Assembly (NCBI GenBank): GCA_964030475.1 | Contig: CAXIPT010000007.1 | Coordinates: 2,601,318-2,665,317 of the forward strand | Length of the DNA stretch: 64,000 bases | DNA from: Tethya wilhelma | Taxonomy: Eukaryota > Porifera > Demospongiae > Tethyida > Tethyidae | Direction of reading: 5' to 3' | Notes under the pieces: generated by a model | The model's database searches: none | Told to the model about the DNA's origin: nothing | The model's input: the letters and a program-made list of their open reading frames with translations, nothing else | Program-made: the position numbers and the translations under genes | Shown here: piece by piece, positions 22,002 to 31,912 of the stretch | Position numbering within the stretch: the stretch's first letter is position 1 | Layout: each line of letters starts with the position of its first letter

Positions 22002-25000
22002 ATGCGTGTGCGTGCACGCGTGCGTGCGTGCATGCACATGTGTGTTAGCTGCCATTAGTTAATTTTCTTTACATTCTTCCAATGAAAGTGTTATGTGTCC
22101 TAGTACATCTCTACTGACTTCCTCTAAGGCACTATATAGTAAGTAGCTGATTGTCTTCTCATTCTGGGTGATTATTGCTGGCATGCTGTGCCGATGGCAA
22201 CACACGTATCTCAGCTTCATTAGAACCTCCTATCTGTGCTTCTTGCCTATCTTTTGTACACATTGTACAGTTCCAAAACTTCACGTTGTTTTCTAGGCCG
22301 ATGGAAATTGTGTATATGGGCTTTATTTGGATACAGTGGTGGATAAAAGTTTTTCCATGAGCTCTGAAAGACCAAAAAAAGCTCTTTTTGTGTGACACAT
22401 AAATTGACATGCAAATATGTTGAATATTAAATTTTGTGTGTTATTGTTCAGTAAATATGCGGTGACCCTTGAGCTAATAATAGCTAATTCTGTTCATTGT
22501 GTAGACAATAATACCTATCATGCACTATTAAATTTCAGATAAAGCTGGCTGATTTTGGTTTTGCTCGACATTTCAAGGATGAAGGCATGAAGCCCATTGA
22601 CATGACCTCTCTGGCTGGCACTCCAGTTTTTATGGTAAAAGGATAATATTTATAACATCTCATGAATACCATCACACTAGCAGTCATTCATACGCTATGA
22701 GTAGGCGCATAAGCCAACAGTTGCTATAGTCCCAAAATGCCTAAATTTATCCATTACATCATATAGGGCTCATGTGACCCCTTATTTAGTTCCATATTGC
22801 TATTGTCCATCCATGTTTGGCACAGATTTCAAAAACTGTGTCACAAGTTGTGTCTTTAGTGCTGATTGATAATCTGATCCGTCATATTTTGTACACTCTC
22901 TCTCCCTCTTGTGTCTATAGGCACCAGAAGCGTTGAGGTGTGTTTTCCATCCTGGGGAGGTAAGGAAGTGTTGGTGTCTGTTAGTGCAGTGTCTGTTCCA
23001 TTCAATGTGCTTTTGTCTACATGATGAATACACATCATACTCACAATATACATGTACTATTAGTATACACAGTGTGTGTGACCCTTGGTAGACAAATTAT
23101 ACACCTAAGTGTGTACTTGATATTTCATATCCTGTAGTCCCAGTGAGTGAGTGAGTGAGTGAGTGAGTGAGTGTGNGTGTATAGTTAGTCTACCAGTGAG
23201 TGAGTGAGTGAGTGAGTGAGTGAGTGAGTGAGTGAGAGTGAGTGAGTGAGTGAGTGAGTGAGTGAGTGAGTGAGTGAGTGAGCGAGCGAGTGAGTGTTGT
23301 CTGATGTTGAAAAAATGATCGATGAATCTCTCCATCTTTCCTCTATATCAACCCCCCCCTCTCCTTTCCTCTCCCTAGCACTATGACGACAAGGTGGACA
23401 TCTGGTCCATTGGAGCTCTCCTCTACAAGGTGTTGGTGGGCCAGTGTGGATTCTACGCTGTAAGTTAGACTGACCAGCTAGCAGAGGGGTATAACTTCAT
23501 GTCCATAGAAAGGGAAATTCTAGAGTGTTAAACTACACAAATAACATATACTAATGTTGAATGTTTTGGGAATCACTAAAGGCATTAACACTGTACTTAG
23601 TCATACTCTCTCAAACTTTATATCAGTTGAAATGTGTTTTTAACACTCTAGAAGTTGCTTCTCTACATATGTGAAGCTTGTACTCTATGGACTCCATTCA
23701 TGCATTCAACAGTTTCAATGTACTCTTCTTTGTTGTACAAATAATATGTGTTGAAGAATATCAAATGTACATAACACTGTACGACACANCCCAAAATGCC
23801 TAAATTTATCCATTACATCATATAGAGCTCATGTGACCCCTTATTTAGTTCCATATTGCTATTGTCCATCCATGTTTGGCACAGATTTCAAAAACTGTGT
23901 CACAAGTTGTGTCTTTAGTGCTGGTTGATAATCTGATCCGTGATATTTTATACACTCTCTCTCTCCCTCTTGTGTCTATAGGCACCAGAAGCGTTGAGGT
24001 GTGTTTTCCATCCTGGGGAGGTAAGGAAGTGTTGGTGTCTGTTAGTGCAGTGTCTGTTCCATTCAATGTGCTTTGTCTACATGATGAATACACATCATAC
24101 TCACATACATGTACTATAGTATACACAGTGTGTGAGACTCGTGCACTCACTCACTGGGTACTACAGGATATGAAATATCAAGTACACATTTAGGTGTATA
24201 GTTAGTCTACCAGTGAGTGAGTGAGTGAGTGAGTGAGTGAGTGAGTGAGTGAGAGTGAGTGAGTGAGTGAGTGAGTGAGTGAGTGAGTGAGTGAGTGAGC
24301 GAGCGAGTGAGTGTTGTCTGATGTTGATAAATTATCGATGAATCTCTCCATCTTACCTCCATATCCCCCCCCCCCCTCTCCTTTCCTCTCCCTAGCACTA
24401 TGACGACAAGGTGGACATCTGGTCCATTGGAGCTCTCCTCTACAAGGTGTTGGTGGGCCAGTGTGGATTCTACGCTGTAAGTTAGACTGACCAGCTAGCA
24501 GAGGGGTATAACTTCATGTCCATAGAAAGGGAAATTCTAGAGTGTTAAACTACACAAATAACATATACTAATGTTGAATGTTTTGGGAATCACTAAAGGC
24601 ATTAACACTGTACTTAGTCATACTCTCTCAAACTTTATATCAGTTGAAATGTGTTTTTAACACTCTAGAAGTTGCTTCTCTACATATGTGAAGCTTGTAC
24701 TCTATGGACTCCATTCATGCATTCAACAGTTTCAATGTACTCTTCTTTGTTGTACAAATAATATGTGTTGAAGAATATCAAATGTACATAACACTGTACG
24801 ACACACACACACACACGCACACACTCACACACACAAATCACTCGTACAGCAACTTCAAGACATTCTCCGTATCTTGAAACACAAGGGAGATGCCATTGCG
24901 TTCGAGAGAGTCCCTCACTCTAGGAAGATCAGCTACGTCAATGAATTACCTCCAGCAGTCAACGGCAGGCTCTCAGAGTGAGTTATCGATTGTTTTGAAT

Positions 25001-25528
25001 TATTGAAATTGTTGATATACAGGTAGTTATGGTGAGACATAAAGGCCCAAGTGAACATGACTTGATTATATGTACAAGTTTAAGCTAACAACGGACATTG
25101 TGTACTCACGCGACCAGCATGACCAACATGAATAGTTACAGACTTACAGCATTGCCATTGGTTTCTGTATCGCTTAGCCACTACAACTCACGGGCCAGCA
25201 CAGATATGAGAAAGCAGCATACAATGTGTGCTAAATATTTCACACCTTGTAAGCTCGTAAGACTATATAGGGAGTTTTCCCTTCCCTTTCACACAACGTA
25301 CAATGAACTGTTTCTTGTTCTCATATGAGCATGAAAAATGTGAGTCATCAGACTTGCATGTAGTCAGGGTCAAATGTATGCAAGGGAAGTACTGTATTTC
25401 TGGTGGTCATGAATCATGTCAGGAGCTGTAGGCCTCACTATACCTAATTGCTGTTCACATTCCATGTGCATGACTAATTTTACAAGGGCTGAGTAATGAT
25501 TGGATCACATGCACACACCTTCACACAT

Positions 25529-25579
<51 letters not shown>

Positions 25580-25813
25580 CGGTTGCATTACTTCAAGTGA
25601 ATAGCATAGGGGCTGCCTTCATGCTGTCTACTTGAAGTATAATGTAGAAAGTTTACATTGTGACTTTTTCAAAGCAAATTACATGTTATACTAGAGGTAA
25701 ACTGAACTGTAGTACTATTCCCACTATAGTAATACAAAACCCTAAAAAACGCATAGACTTGTTGAACTACTTCTGTTGCTTAGCAACTTCCAACAAACGT
25801 GTGTGTGTGCGCA

Positions 25814-25860
<47 letters not shown>

Positions 25861-26085
25861 ATGCACGCACGCACACACACACACACAAACACACACACAT
25901 ACATATAGACCATTCAAAGAGAAAATGAACAATCTCCTCAAAGCCATGTTGAAACTAGAGTCCATCGAGAGGATGACTTTCATTGAGTTCTTTGCTGCAG
26001 TGGACGACATCATCACTTCAAAGATAGAGATTATCAGTCTCCTTCACGGAACGTCCTTCAAGATCATCAATGACCCCAATCTGAC
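21103..26085 (+). CDS. ULK/TBK1-like Ser/Thr kinase, possibly N-terminal half of a kinase-FIP200 fusion
   Basis: Nine in-phase exons: 21103-21243, 21395-21541, 21620-21734, 21845-21945, 22539-22634, 22921-22959, 23379-23459, 24850-24977 and 25909-26085. They give about 342 residues. Landmarks: glycine loop GKGSFGEV (34-41), catalytic Lys56 in VAVK, HRDLKPGN (148-155), ADFGFAR (172-178), APE (201-203) and VDIWSIG. ADFGFAR and HYDDKVDIWSIG resemble ULK/ATG1. The sequence after the kinase (FFAAVDDIITSKIEIISLLH) resembles the kinase-to-ubiquitin-like-domain junction of TBK1/IKK-epsilon. All catalytic residues are present. Exons 6-7 occur twice (second copies 23982-24020 and 24396-24476). The last exon ends in phase 2 and does not splice in frame to the exon at 26793, so at least one exon is missing across the join at 26432. 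Confidence 0.82.
21947..22035. repeat. GT microsatellite fused to a kinase splice donor
   Basis: The donor GTAAGT at 21946 runs directly into a GT repeat of about 50 bases, followed by GTGC/ATGC-rich sequence. Confidence 0.85.
23141..23298. repeat. GTGA tetranucleotide repeat, copy 1
   Basis: A long GTGA array with an N at 23176, in the intron before kinase exon 7. The allelic copy is at about 24212-24310. Confidence 0.9.
24212..24310. repeat. GTGA tetranucleotide repeat, copy 2
   Basis: Same array as at 23141-23298, shorter and without an N. The length difference supports two alleles. Confidence 0.9.
24978..25908. other. large kinase intron with CA repeats
   Basis: An intron of 931 bp between kinase exons 8 and 9. 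It contains two CA microsatellites (about 25530-25576 and 25815-25900), the second directly before the acceptor ATATAG at 25903-25908. No other feature is seen. Confidence 0.75.
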
Positions 26086-26376
26086 GTGAGTTTGAGGACA
26101 CTTTGGGGACGGTGTGAATTTGGCTTGTTTGTCCTGAGTGGAGAGGTTATCCTCTCCTCATTCAGATGTTCTGTTTGATATGTCACTATAGGCAAGAGTT
26201 TGTATCTCTGTCATTTTTATTCATCCTTAACTTGGAGAGTCTGCCATTACCACTCTAATGTAGTACTCTCAATTTCTGTGTGAAGGTGTACATGTATATG
26301 TAAACTTAGTAGTAATTAAGTCATGTGTGTCATATCACTATACAAAGCTTGAACAATGGCTCTAAGTTGTGTTGTT

Positions 26377-26431
<55 letters not shown>

Positions 26432-26432
26432 N

Positions 26433-26492
<60 letters not shown>

Positions 26493-26792
26493 TTTCATGG
26501 ATTCTGCACTTGCTACATCAAGAGTACATAATTATGGCATTACTTAAGCTTTTGACCCTATTAGCTTCATCTTTCAACTTCATATGACCTGCAATAAGGT
26601 TTAAAAAGCACTATTGGTTTATCAAAATGAAGTTTCATAACTATGTATGTTTTGTGAAAAGTAGTTATTGTTTTGAAACTGTTTGACTGTTTGTGGCTGT
26701 AAATTGTAGTTCAATTCTACATAGATTAATTTTGTTGTTGTATTTTGACATGCATTATTGCTCATAGTTATTGCAACTTCTTTTCCCAACAG
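26086..26792. other. junction region between kinase and FIP200-like exons, with contig join
   Basis: It contains a CT run, an N at 26432 and a GT run (26378-26489). The missing part of the ubiquitin-like domain should be encoded here. A candidate exon after CACTATAG at 26204-26211 (QEFVSLS) hits a stop before any good donor. The true exon is probably in the unsequenced join. Confidence 0.5.
26378..26489. repeat. CT then GT microsatellite with contig join
   Basis: A CT run of about 53 bases, an N at 26432 and a GT run of about 56 bases. The two different repeat units on either side of the N suggest a join of two contig ends. Confidence 0.9.
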
Positions 26793-26887
26793 AAATGGCT
26801 TTAGACGAACCATCCCGATTTGTGACCCTAATTGTTGATGTGAGTTAATTGCTTGGAAAGAAATTATACATACTTATGACTAAGTCT

Positions 26888-26935
<48 letters not shown>

Positions 26936-29118
26936 ACACACAGCATAAGTTTACAGATGAGATTGTACACATCATAGGCAACCTACTCTCACAGCAAAAG
27001 AGACAGCTTGAAGGTGTACAAGAGTTTTGTCAGTTTTGCAACAAAGAAGTGAGCTTCTTCACCCAGAACGTGTACCACCAGCTGAATGAGCAAGGCTTCC
27101 AAGCTTTGGCTCGAGCAACCATGTCTCTCCAGTGGCTCCATCAAGACCTCTCATCGTTGGGTGGCCCCGGCCATGAGAAACTCCAGTCAATGTACAAGGA
27201 CCTCGAGAGACAAAGAGATGAAGTGAGGGATTAGTGGTCTTTTTTTTTCTTTCCTGTTTTGCATTTTTGCTTGGAGTTTGTAAATTTGACCTGCAAAGCC
27301 TATATTCCCTATGATTCATATCAAATTGTCCCATTTTTGTATATCCTTGAGGTATTGTGTCCATATTCAGTCATACTATCATGATTGCCTTCATGTTTCC
27401 TCTCAGTGTGAAAATTTTACCTACAACTGATTCAAACGTACTTGTAGTGCCCAAAGTACTGCATGTGTGATTTTATCAATTGTCCAATTCTAGGTTCAAA
27501 TTCCAGCTAGATCTCAAGATTTTTTTCCAATGATTTTCCGTTTGTTGTGAACTTGTACATGTATCAATGTTTGTCTCTTTTCCTTTCAGATGGATGCTCT
27601 AATGAAGGAGCTTAGTAGCTTCAAAGGGTCTGGTTATCTGAGTGTGTCTGTGGACCTTAAGGAAGAAGATCTTGCTAAGTCTACATCCTTTCTTTCAGAT
27701 GAAGCCAAAAAGCTACCCAAAGCGAGGGTTAGTCGACTTTTTCTTCTTTACATCAAATAGTTCAATGTGTTCTCCTACTGCCCTGTCCCAGTAAATTATT
27801 AAATGCTTTTCATATAAACAAAATTCTTGTTGATTGTGTGGATTTCAGCTTAAAAGTGTGCGTTTATACCATACCAGAACACAACGTAAGATAACTGGCT
27901 AGGCTTGTCAATACAAACTACTGTAAACGTGGAAATATTGGCAGGCATTTAATTTGGCGATTTTGCTCAGACCGCTTCCCACAAAAATATTGGCGGTTTT
28001 AAATTTGGCATTTTCCTCCCTTGCGAAATGTATTGCAGTAGAGCGAAAAACAGTTACACGCATTTAATTTGGCGGGTTTTGCGCCGATTGCCAAACCGCC
28101 AAATTTAATGTACTGCCAATATTTCCACGTTTACGGTATAATTGTAAGGAAAATATTCAACTAAGAGCACCTACATATATTCGATAGACTGTGGTTGACC
28201 TCTTAGAGCAGGTGCTACTAACGTGATATCCAGCAGTGTAGGCATAGGTGTGGGTGTGGGTGTGGGTGTGGGTGTGGGTGTGCCATGCATGGCCTCTTGT
28301 TATTGAAGCTGTATCACACTGTACCTCTCCCTTCCACAGAAAGACCACATTCACTCCAACAGTCAGGCTATTCTTGACGACTGTCAGAAGCTGACCAGTG
28401 AAGTGACCACCAAGATCAGAGATGAGCTACGTCCATTGTATGCTGCTCTCAGCCAGGTGTGGGCTATCAGTCAGAAGTCCACCATCCTCAGGGGACAGTG
28501 TGTTCAACTCGAGGCACTCCTCTCGCAAGTGATGACTGAAAGATCCACTATGTTCAACTCTCTAACCACGGTACACATTACATTGCATCAGCCTCTTCTA
28601 TAGTATAGCTATTAGTGATTTATTACAGTGACGATCTTTACCTTTCCTTTTTTTGTACAAGTGCCCGGTAAAGGTCGTCAATGTAATAAATCAATTATTC
28701 TTCAGTAGCAGCACACACTAAGCCCAAGAAGGAGTCTAGAAAATGGCATCTCTTTCTCTTGTACTTTGAACCTACAGGGTGCTCCTGTCCGAGACAGGGG
28801 GGCTATGTCCTCCCCGACCACTCCTCCTGTGGTGGCCGTCACACCCCCTGTTGGTGCTCCAGGGGGTTGGCCTCAGCAGGGGGGTTCTTTCTATCCTGGT
28901 CCTCCCCCTCCCGTTGGAGTGTTAGGGGCCCAAGACCAGTCAGGGGCAGGGGGAGCCGCTGTGGAGAGCTTGAGGAAGAGCAACAATAGCCTTCAGACCA
29001 AAGTCAGTGAACAGAGTGAGGAGATTGCCAGGCTTAATGCCGAGATCAGTTCTTTAAGATCAACTGTAAGCAATTTTGACTCAATTTTTTTGTTCGTGTT
29101 TTGTTTGTGTGTGTGTGT

Positions 29119-29186
<68 letters not shown>

Positions 29187-29544
29187 ATGCGTGCATGCGT
29201 GACTAGTACATAATCTCGTAATGATCAATAGACCTTCCTTTAAAAGTGTCTCAATTTCAAAAAGAAGGAGGGTCCACATTAATTATATATCTAAGTGAAT
29301 ATCATGTACCTTACCTGGCCTTGTTCCCACAGAGGCCTAACACCTCTTCTATGCTGCCTGCCTGGGAACAAGGCTTATGATTCTGATTGTGTCATGATGT
29401 AAATTTGTTTGTTACCATCCAGAAACGTTCCAGCAGTGGCTCCAAGATTGCTGAGGAGGAGCAGACCATTAGACCAGGACAGATTGAGTCTGCGCTGCGT
29501 CCATCCTCACCTGGTGGAGCTTCTCAGAAGTATGTTTGTTGTTG

Positions 29545-29614
<70 letters not shown>

Positions 29615-30650
29615 AGCCTCTCTAATGCTGACAGTAAGACTCTACAGTCCCTCACTGAACAGCTAGCACTCTTCTGTACCACTGCTGAAAAACTCACGTA
29701 AGCAAATCTTATTCATTCTCCATACCTCTGTGATGTGGTACAGTATCCATACAATCAGTATACACAATAATGGTGTGATGAGTGTTACCATGGTTACCAT
29801 ATCCTTGCCCCATTCAGACCAGGAGCTCCCAACAAGAGTCCGACCACGGCACCCAAGAGCCCTGGGGGATCAAAGCCACCTCTCTATCCCGACCTGCTGG
29901 ATGACTATACAGTCATTGGTAGCTTGACACCCAGTAGTGATGCAAGAAGTGTGAGCACTGCTGGAGATATCAGCTCCCTCATGCCTCAAGCCAAACAGCT
30001 AGCTGAGCTGTTGAAGGTGAACCTTGACTCCATGAAGACTGATAGTGCCTGTGCTCTCAATCTTACTGCCAACAGTGCACTTATCAAGATAGCCAAACCA
30101 GAGGAGTAAGTAGTTGAAAATTGAAAAACATTTTGCTGCAGGAAATTGGGAGGATGTGAGGGAGATGTTGGTACTATACAAAGAAGATAGTAGCTTTTCT
30201 CTTTCCATGAATTCTGAAGCACACTCCTATTTCTCTATTCTAATAATTTTTGCCTATGAAGGGCCATCCTTGTATAACTCACACAAGAATCAGTGTCACT
30301 CCATCCTGCTCTCTTTGCTCTCTCTTATAAACATCTTCATTGGTAATTCGTACATACATACACATGTACAAAAATAACCACTGAGGGGAGGAGGAAAAAA
30401 ATAGGGTCCTACGGTCAAAATGTTATACAAAAACATTGCACCAATCACCTAACTCCTACCACAAATGCTAGTATGATAATGCTAAACATATATAAAGGAC
30501 ATAAGATAAAATACAATAAAACATAATGGTAAAATACAATAATTAACAGTGAATAACAATAACTAGCCTAAATACATAACTTACTGCATACTTTAGTTAG
30601 GTTTTAACATTACGACAGCACCAAATTTGATGAGAGCCACAAATTGCCAG

Positions 30651-30717
<67 letters not shown>

Positions 30718-31912
30718 GTCTCTACCTCTCCATCCAGATATTGTGCTGGTGATATAGTCCTCTTCCACCCAGTGAAGCTCTCCCAGAGCAAGACCACTGC
30801 CCCAGTGGTGATGCATCTTGATAGACCTAAACCGTACATCTTGCTGGACTTATCAAGTTACAACGTCTTCAACATTAGACCTGGAAGAATGTATGTGACC
30901 AAACATGATTGTACTAAAATCCATCTGGTTTGAGAATGCTACCAGAAGTGAAATATGAGATTTATGCAATACTTTTCTTATGGAGCAAAAATAGCTGACT
31001 TTTGACTGGTAAGGCGTTGGAAACTGAACAAAAGCAATCAAAAGAACGGGGAGAACAAGCACTTTCCAATGGTGTTTGAAATTTTGATATTGGTTGGATA
31101 TTTCAATTTTTCTAGAGGCATTCTCAAACCAGATGGACTTTAGTTCTAGTACTCTGTTGTTTGTATGTTGCCTTATAAACTGTATGCTAATAATGCACAA
31201 GACATCCATTATGAAAAAATCAACCTGCATGATCCAGCAACAGATCCAGTAACCTCAGATGCAATTGTGGTCTGTGTATAATAATATTTTCTTTTTTCTC
31301 TCTTCACTGCAGTCCTGATGTCTTTCTTGGTAAGCTGTCTCAAAAGCCAAGGCAAGAGAGATTTGAGGTGAGTTTCTACGTCTCTGTGCACCCAGAGGAG
31401 GTATGAAGATATTGCATGTGTGCCACAGACTCGGTTTTTAGTTGCTAGTAGGTTAATAGTAAAATTGAAAACTTTTGGGTAAATTTCTCCAATGAAATTG
31501 GAGGTAAGTAGTATTAAGATTTCCTCTAAAACAAACCTTGCAAGCTTTTAGACTTAAGAAGTAGGACAGTAAGTGGCTCAGTAACTTGATTATTTTGTCA
31601 AATTTTCCACTTGTACATGTACTATAAAACTTCAATCACTCACAAAATTAATGCACAATGCCATGCACACATTATGTATTATAGAGTGTTGCCAATAAAG
31701 ACCTTGCCGCTGACATTGGAGAGACAAGTGGAGTGTTCTACCGTGTCAAGGCTGAACCCATCCCACTCAAGTTCACCCCCCAGCGCCCTCCTCCTCCCTC
31801 TACTGCTCAGTCCCCCACTGATAAGAAGCCCCGGACAGCCTCTGCTGGCCATCACGGAGGGGGTGGGTTTGTTAGAGGACTCCTTCACAAGAAGAACAAA
31901 GAGTATATCTAA
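26793..31912 (+). CDS. FIP200 (RB1CC1)-like scaffold with C-terminal Claw-like domain
   Basis: Eleven exons: 26793-26839, 26944-27222, 27590-27727, 28340-28570, 28778-29065, 29423-29529, 29617-29697, 29818-30105, 30738-30890, 31313-31367 and 31685-31912. From ATG 26795 they give 630 residues in one frame. Segments in order: end of a ubiquitin-like fold (PSRFVTLIVD), a helical region with VQEFCQFCNKEV resembling the FIP200 segment after its ubiquitin-like domain, a Pro-rich linker, a short coiled coil (LRKSNNSLQTKVSEQSEEIA) and a Claw-like domain (YCAGDIVLF...PYILLDL...FLGKLSQKPRQERFE...GVFYRVKAE). FIP200 ends with GDLVLI...LGK...GTKFYRVKA in the same order. In FIP200 the Claw binds autophagy cargo receptors such as p62. 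It may be a stand-alone protein starting at MALDEP, or the C-terminal half of the upstream kinase. Much shorter than human FIP200 (about 1,600 residues). Confidence 0.72.
26890..26943. repeat. CT microsatellite at a scaffold-gene acceptor
   Basis: The CT run continues into ACACACAG, the acceptor for the exon at 26944. Confidence 0.85.
27480..27560 (+). mobile_element. 3' relic of the tRNA-derived SINE
   Basis: The B-box-like GGTTCAAATTCC and the tail ATCTCAAGATTTTTTTCC match the 3' part of the SINE at 12130-12250. The A-box part is absent or degraded. Confidence 0.5.
27919..28138. mobile_element. MITE with TACYGTAAACGTGGAA termini
   Basis: Inverted termini: CTGTAAACGTGGAAATATTG on the left and CAATATTTCCACGTTTACGG on the right. 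The body has internal repeats of ATTTAATTTGGCG and its complement. 220 bp, no ORF, in the intron 27728-28339 of the FIP200-like gene. Confidence 0.8.
29106..29190. repeat. GT microsatellite
   Basis: A GT run of about 80 bases about 40 bases after the donor at 29066. Long dipeptide ORFs overlapping it are artefacts. Confidence 0.9.
29317..29378. mobile_element. short foldback copy, TTCCCAGG family
   Basis: GCCTTGTTCCCACAGAGG and the reversed TGCCTGGGAACAAGGC form inverted ends about 60 bp apart in an intron of the FIP200-like gene. Confidence 0.6.
29549..29612. repeat. CA microsatellite before a scaffold-gene acceptor
   Basis: A CA run of about 64 bases ends in CACTTAG, the acceptor used for the exon at 29617. 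Confidence 0.9.
30653..30720. repeat. CT microsatellite before the Claw exon
   Basis: A CT run of about 68 bases serves as a long polypyrimidine tract upstream of the acceptor CATCCAG at 30737. The second gene copy has the same arrangement at 35090-35165. Confidence 0.9.

Larger units (their letters stand above)
22731..24803 (+). repeat. 1.06-kb tandem duplication around N 23790 (kinase exons 6-7)
   Basis: The left copy, about 22731-23788, and the right copy, about 23791-24803, are nearly identical and include introns and both exons (APEALRCVFHPGE and HYDDKVDIWSIG). They differ by small substitutions, indels and microsatellite length. The single N lies exactly between them. Two allelic contigs placed in series explain this better than a real duplication. 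Confidence 0.85.

Noticed and set aside
23141..23298. CRISPR-like or satellite array
   Set aside because: The units are 4-bp GTGA steps, i.e. a microsatellite, without spacers.
22921..24476. Genuine exon duplication for alternative splicing of the kinase
   Set aside because: The copies include whole introns and meet exactly at a single N; allelic stacking fits better. RNA data could reopen this.
26204..26280. Missing ubiquitin-like exon after CACTATAG
   Set aside because: Phase fits at the start (QEFVSLS) but an in-frame TAA comes before a credible donor.
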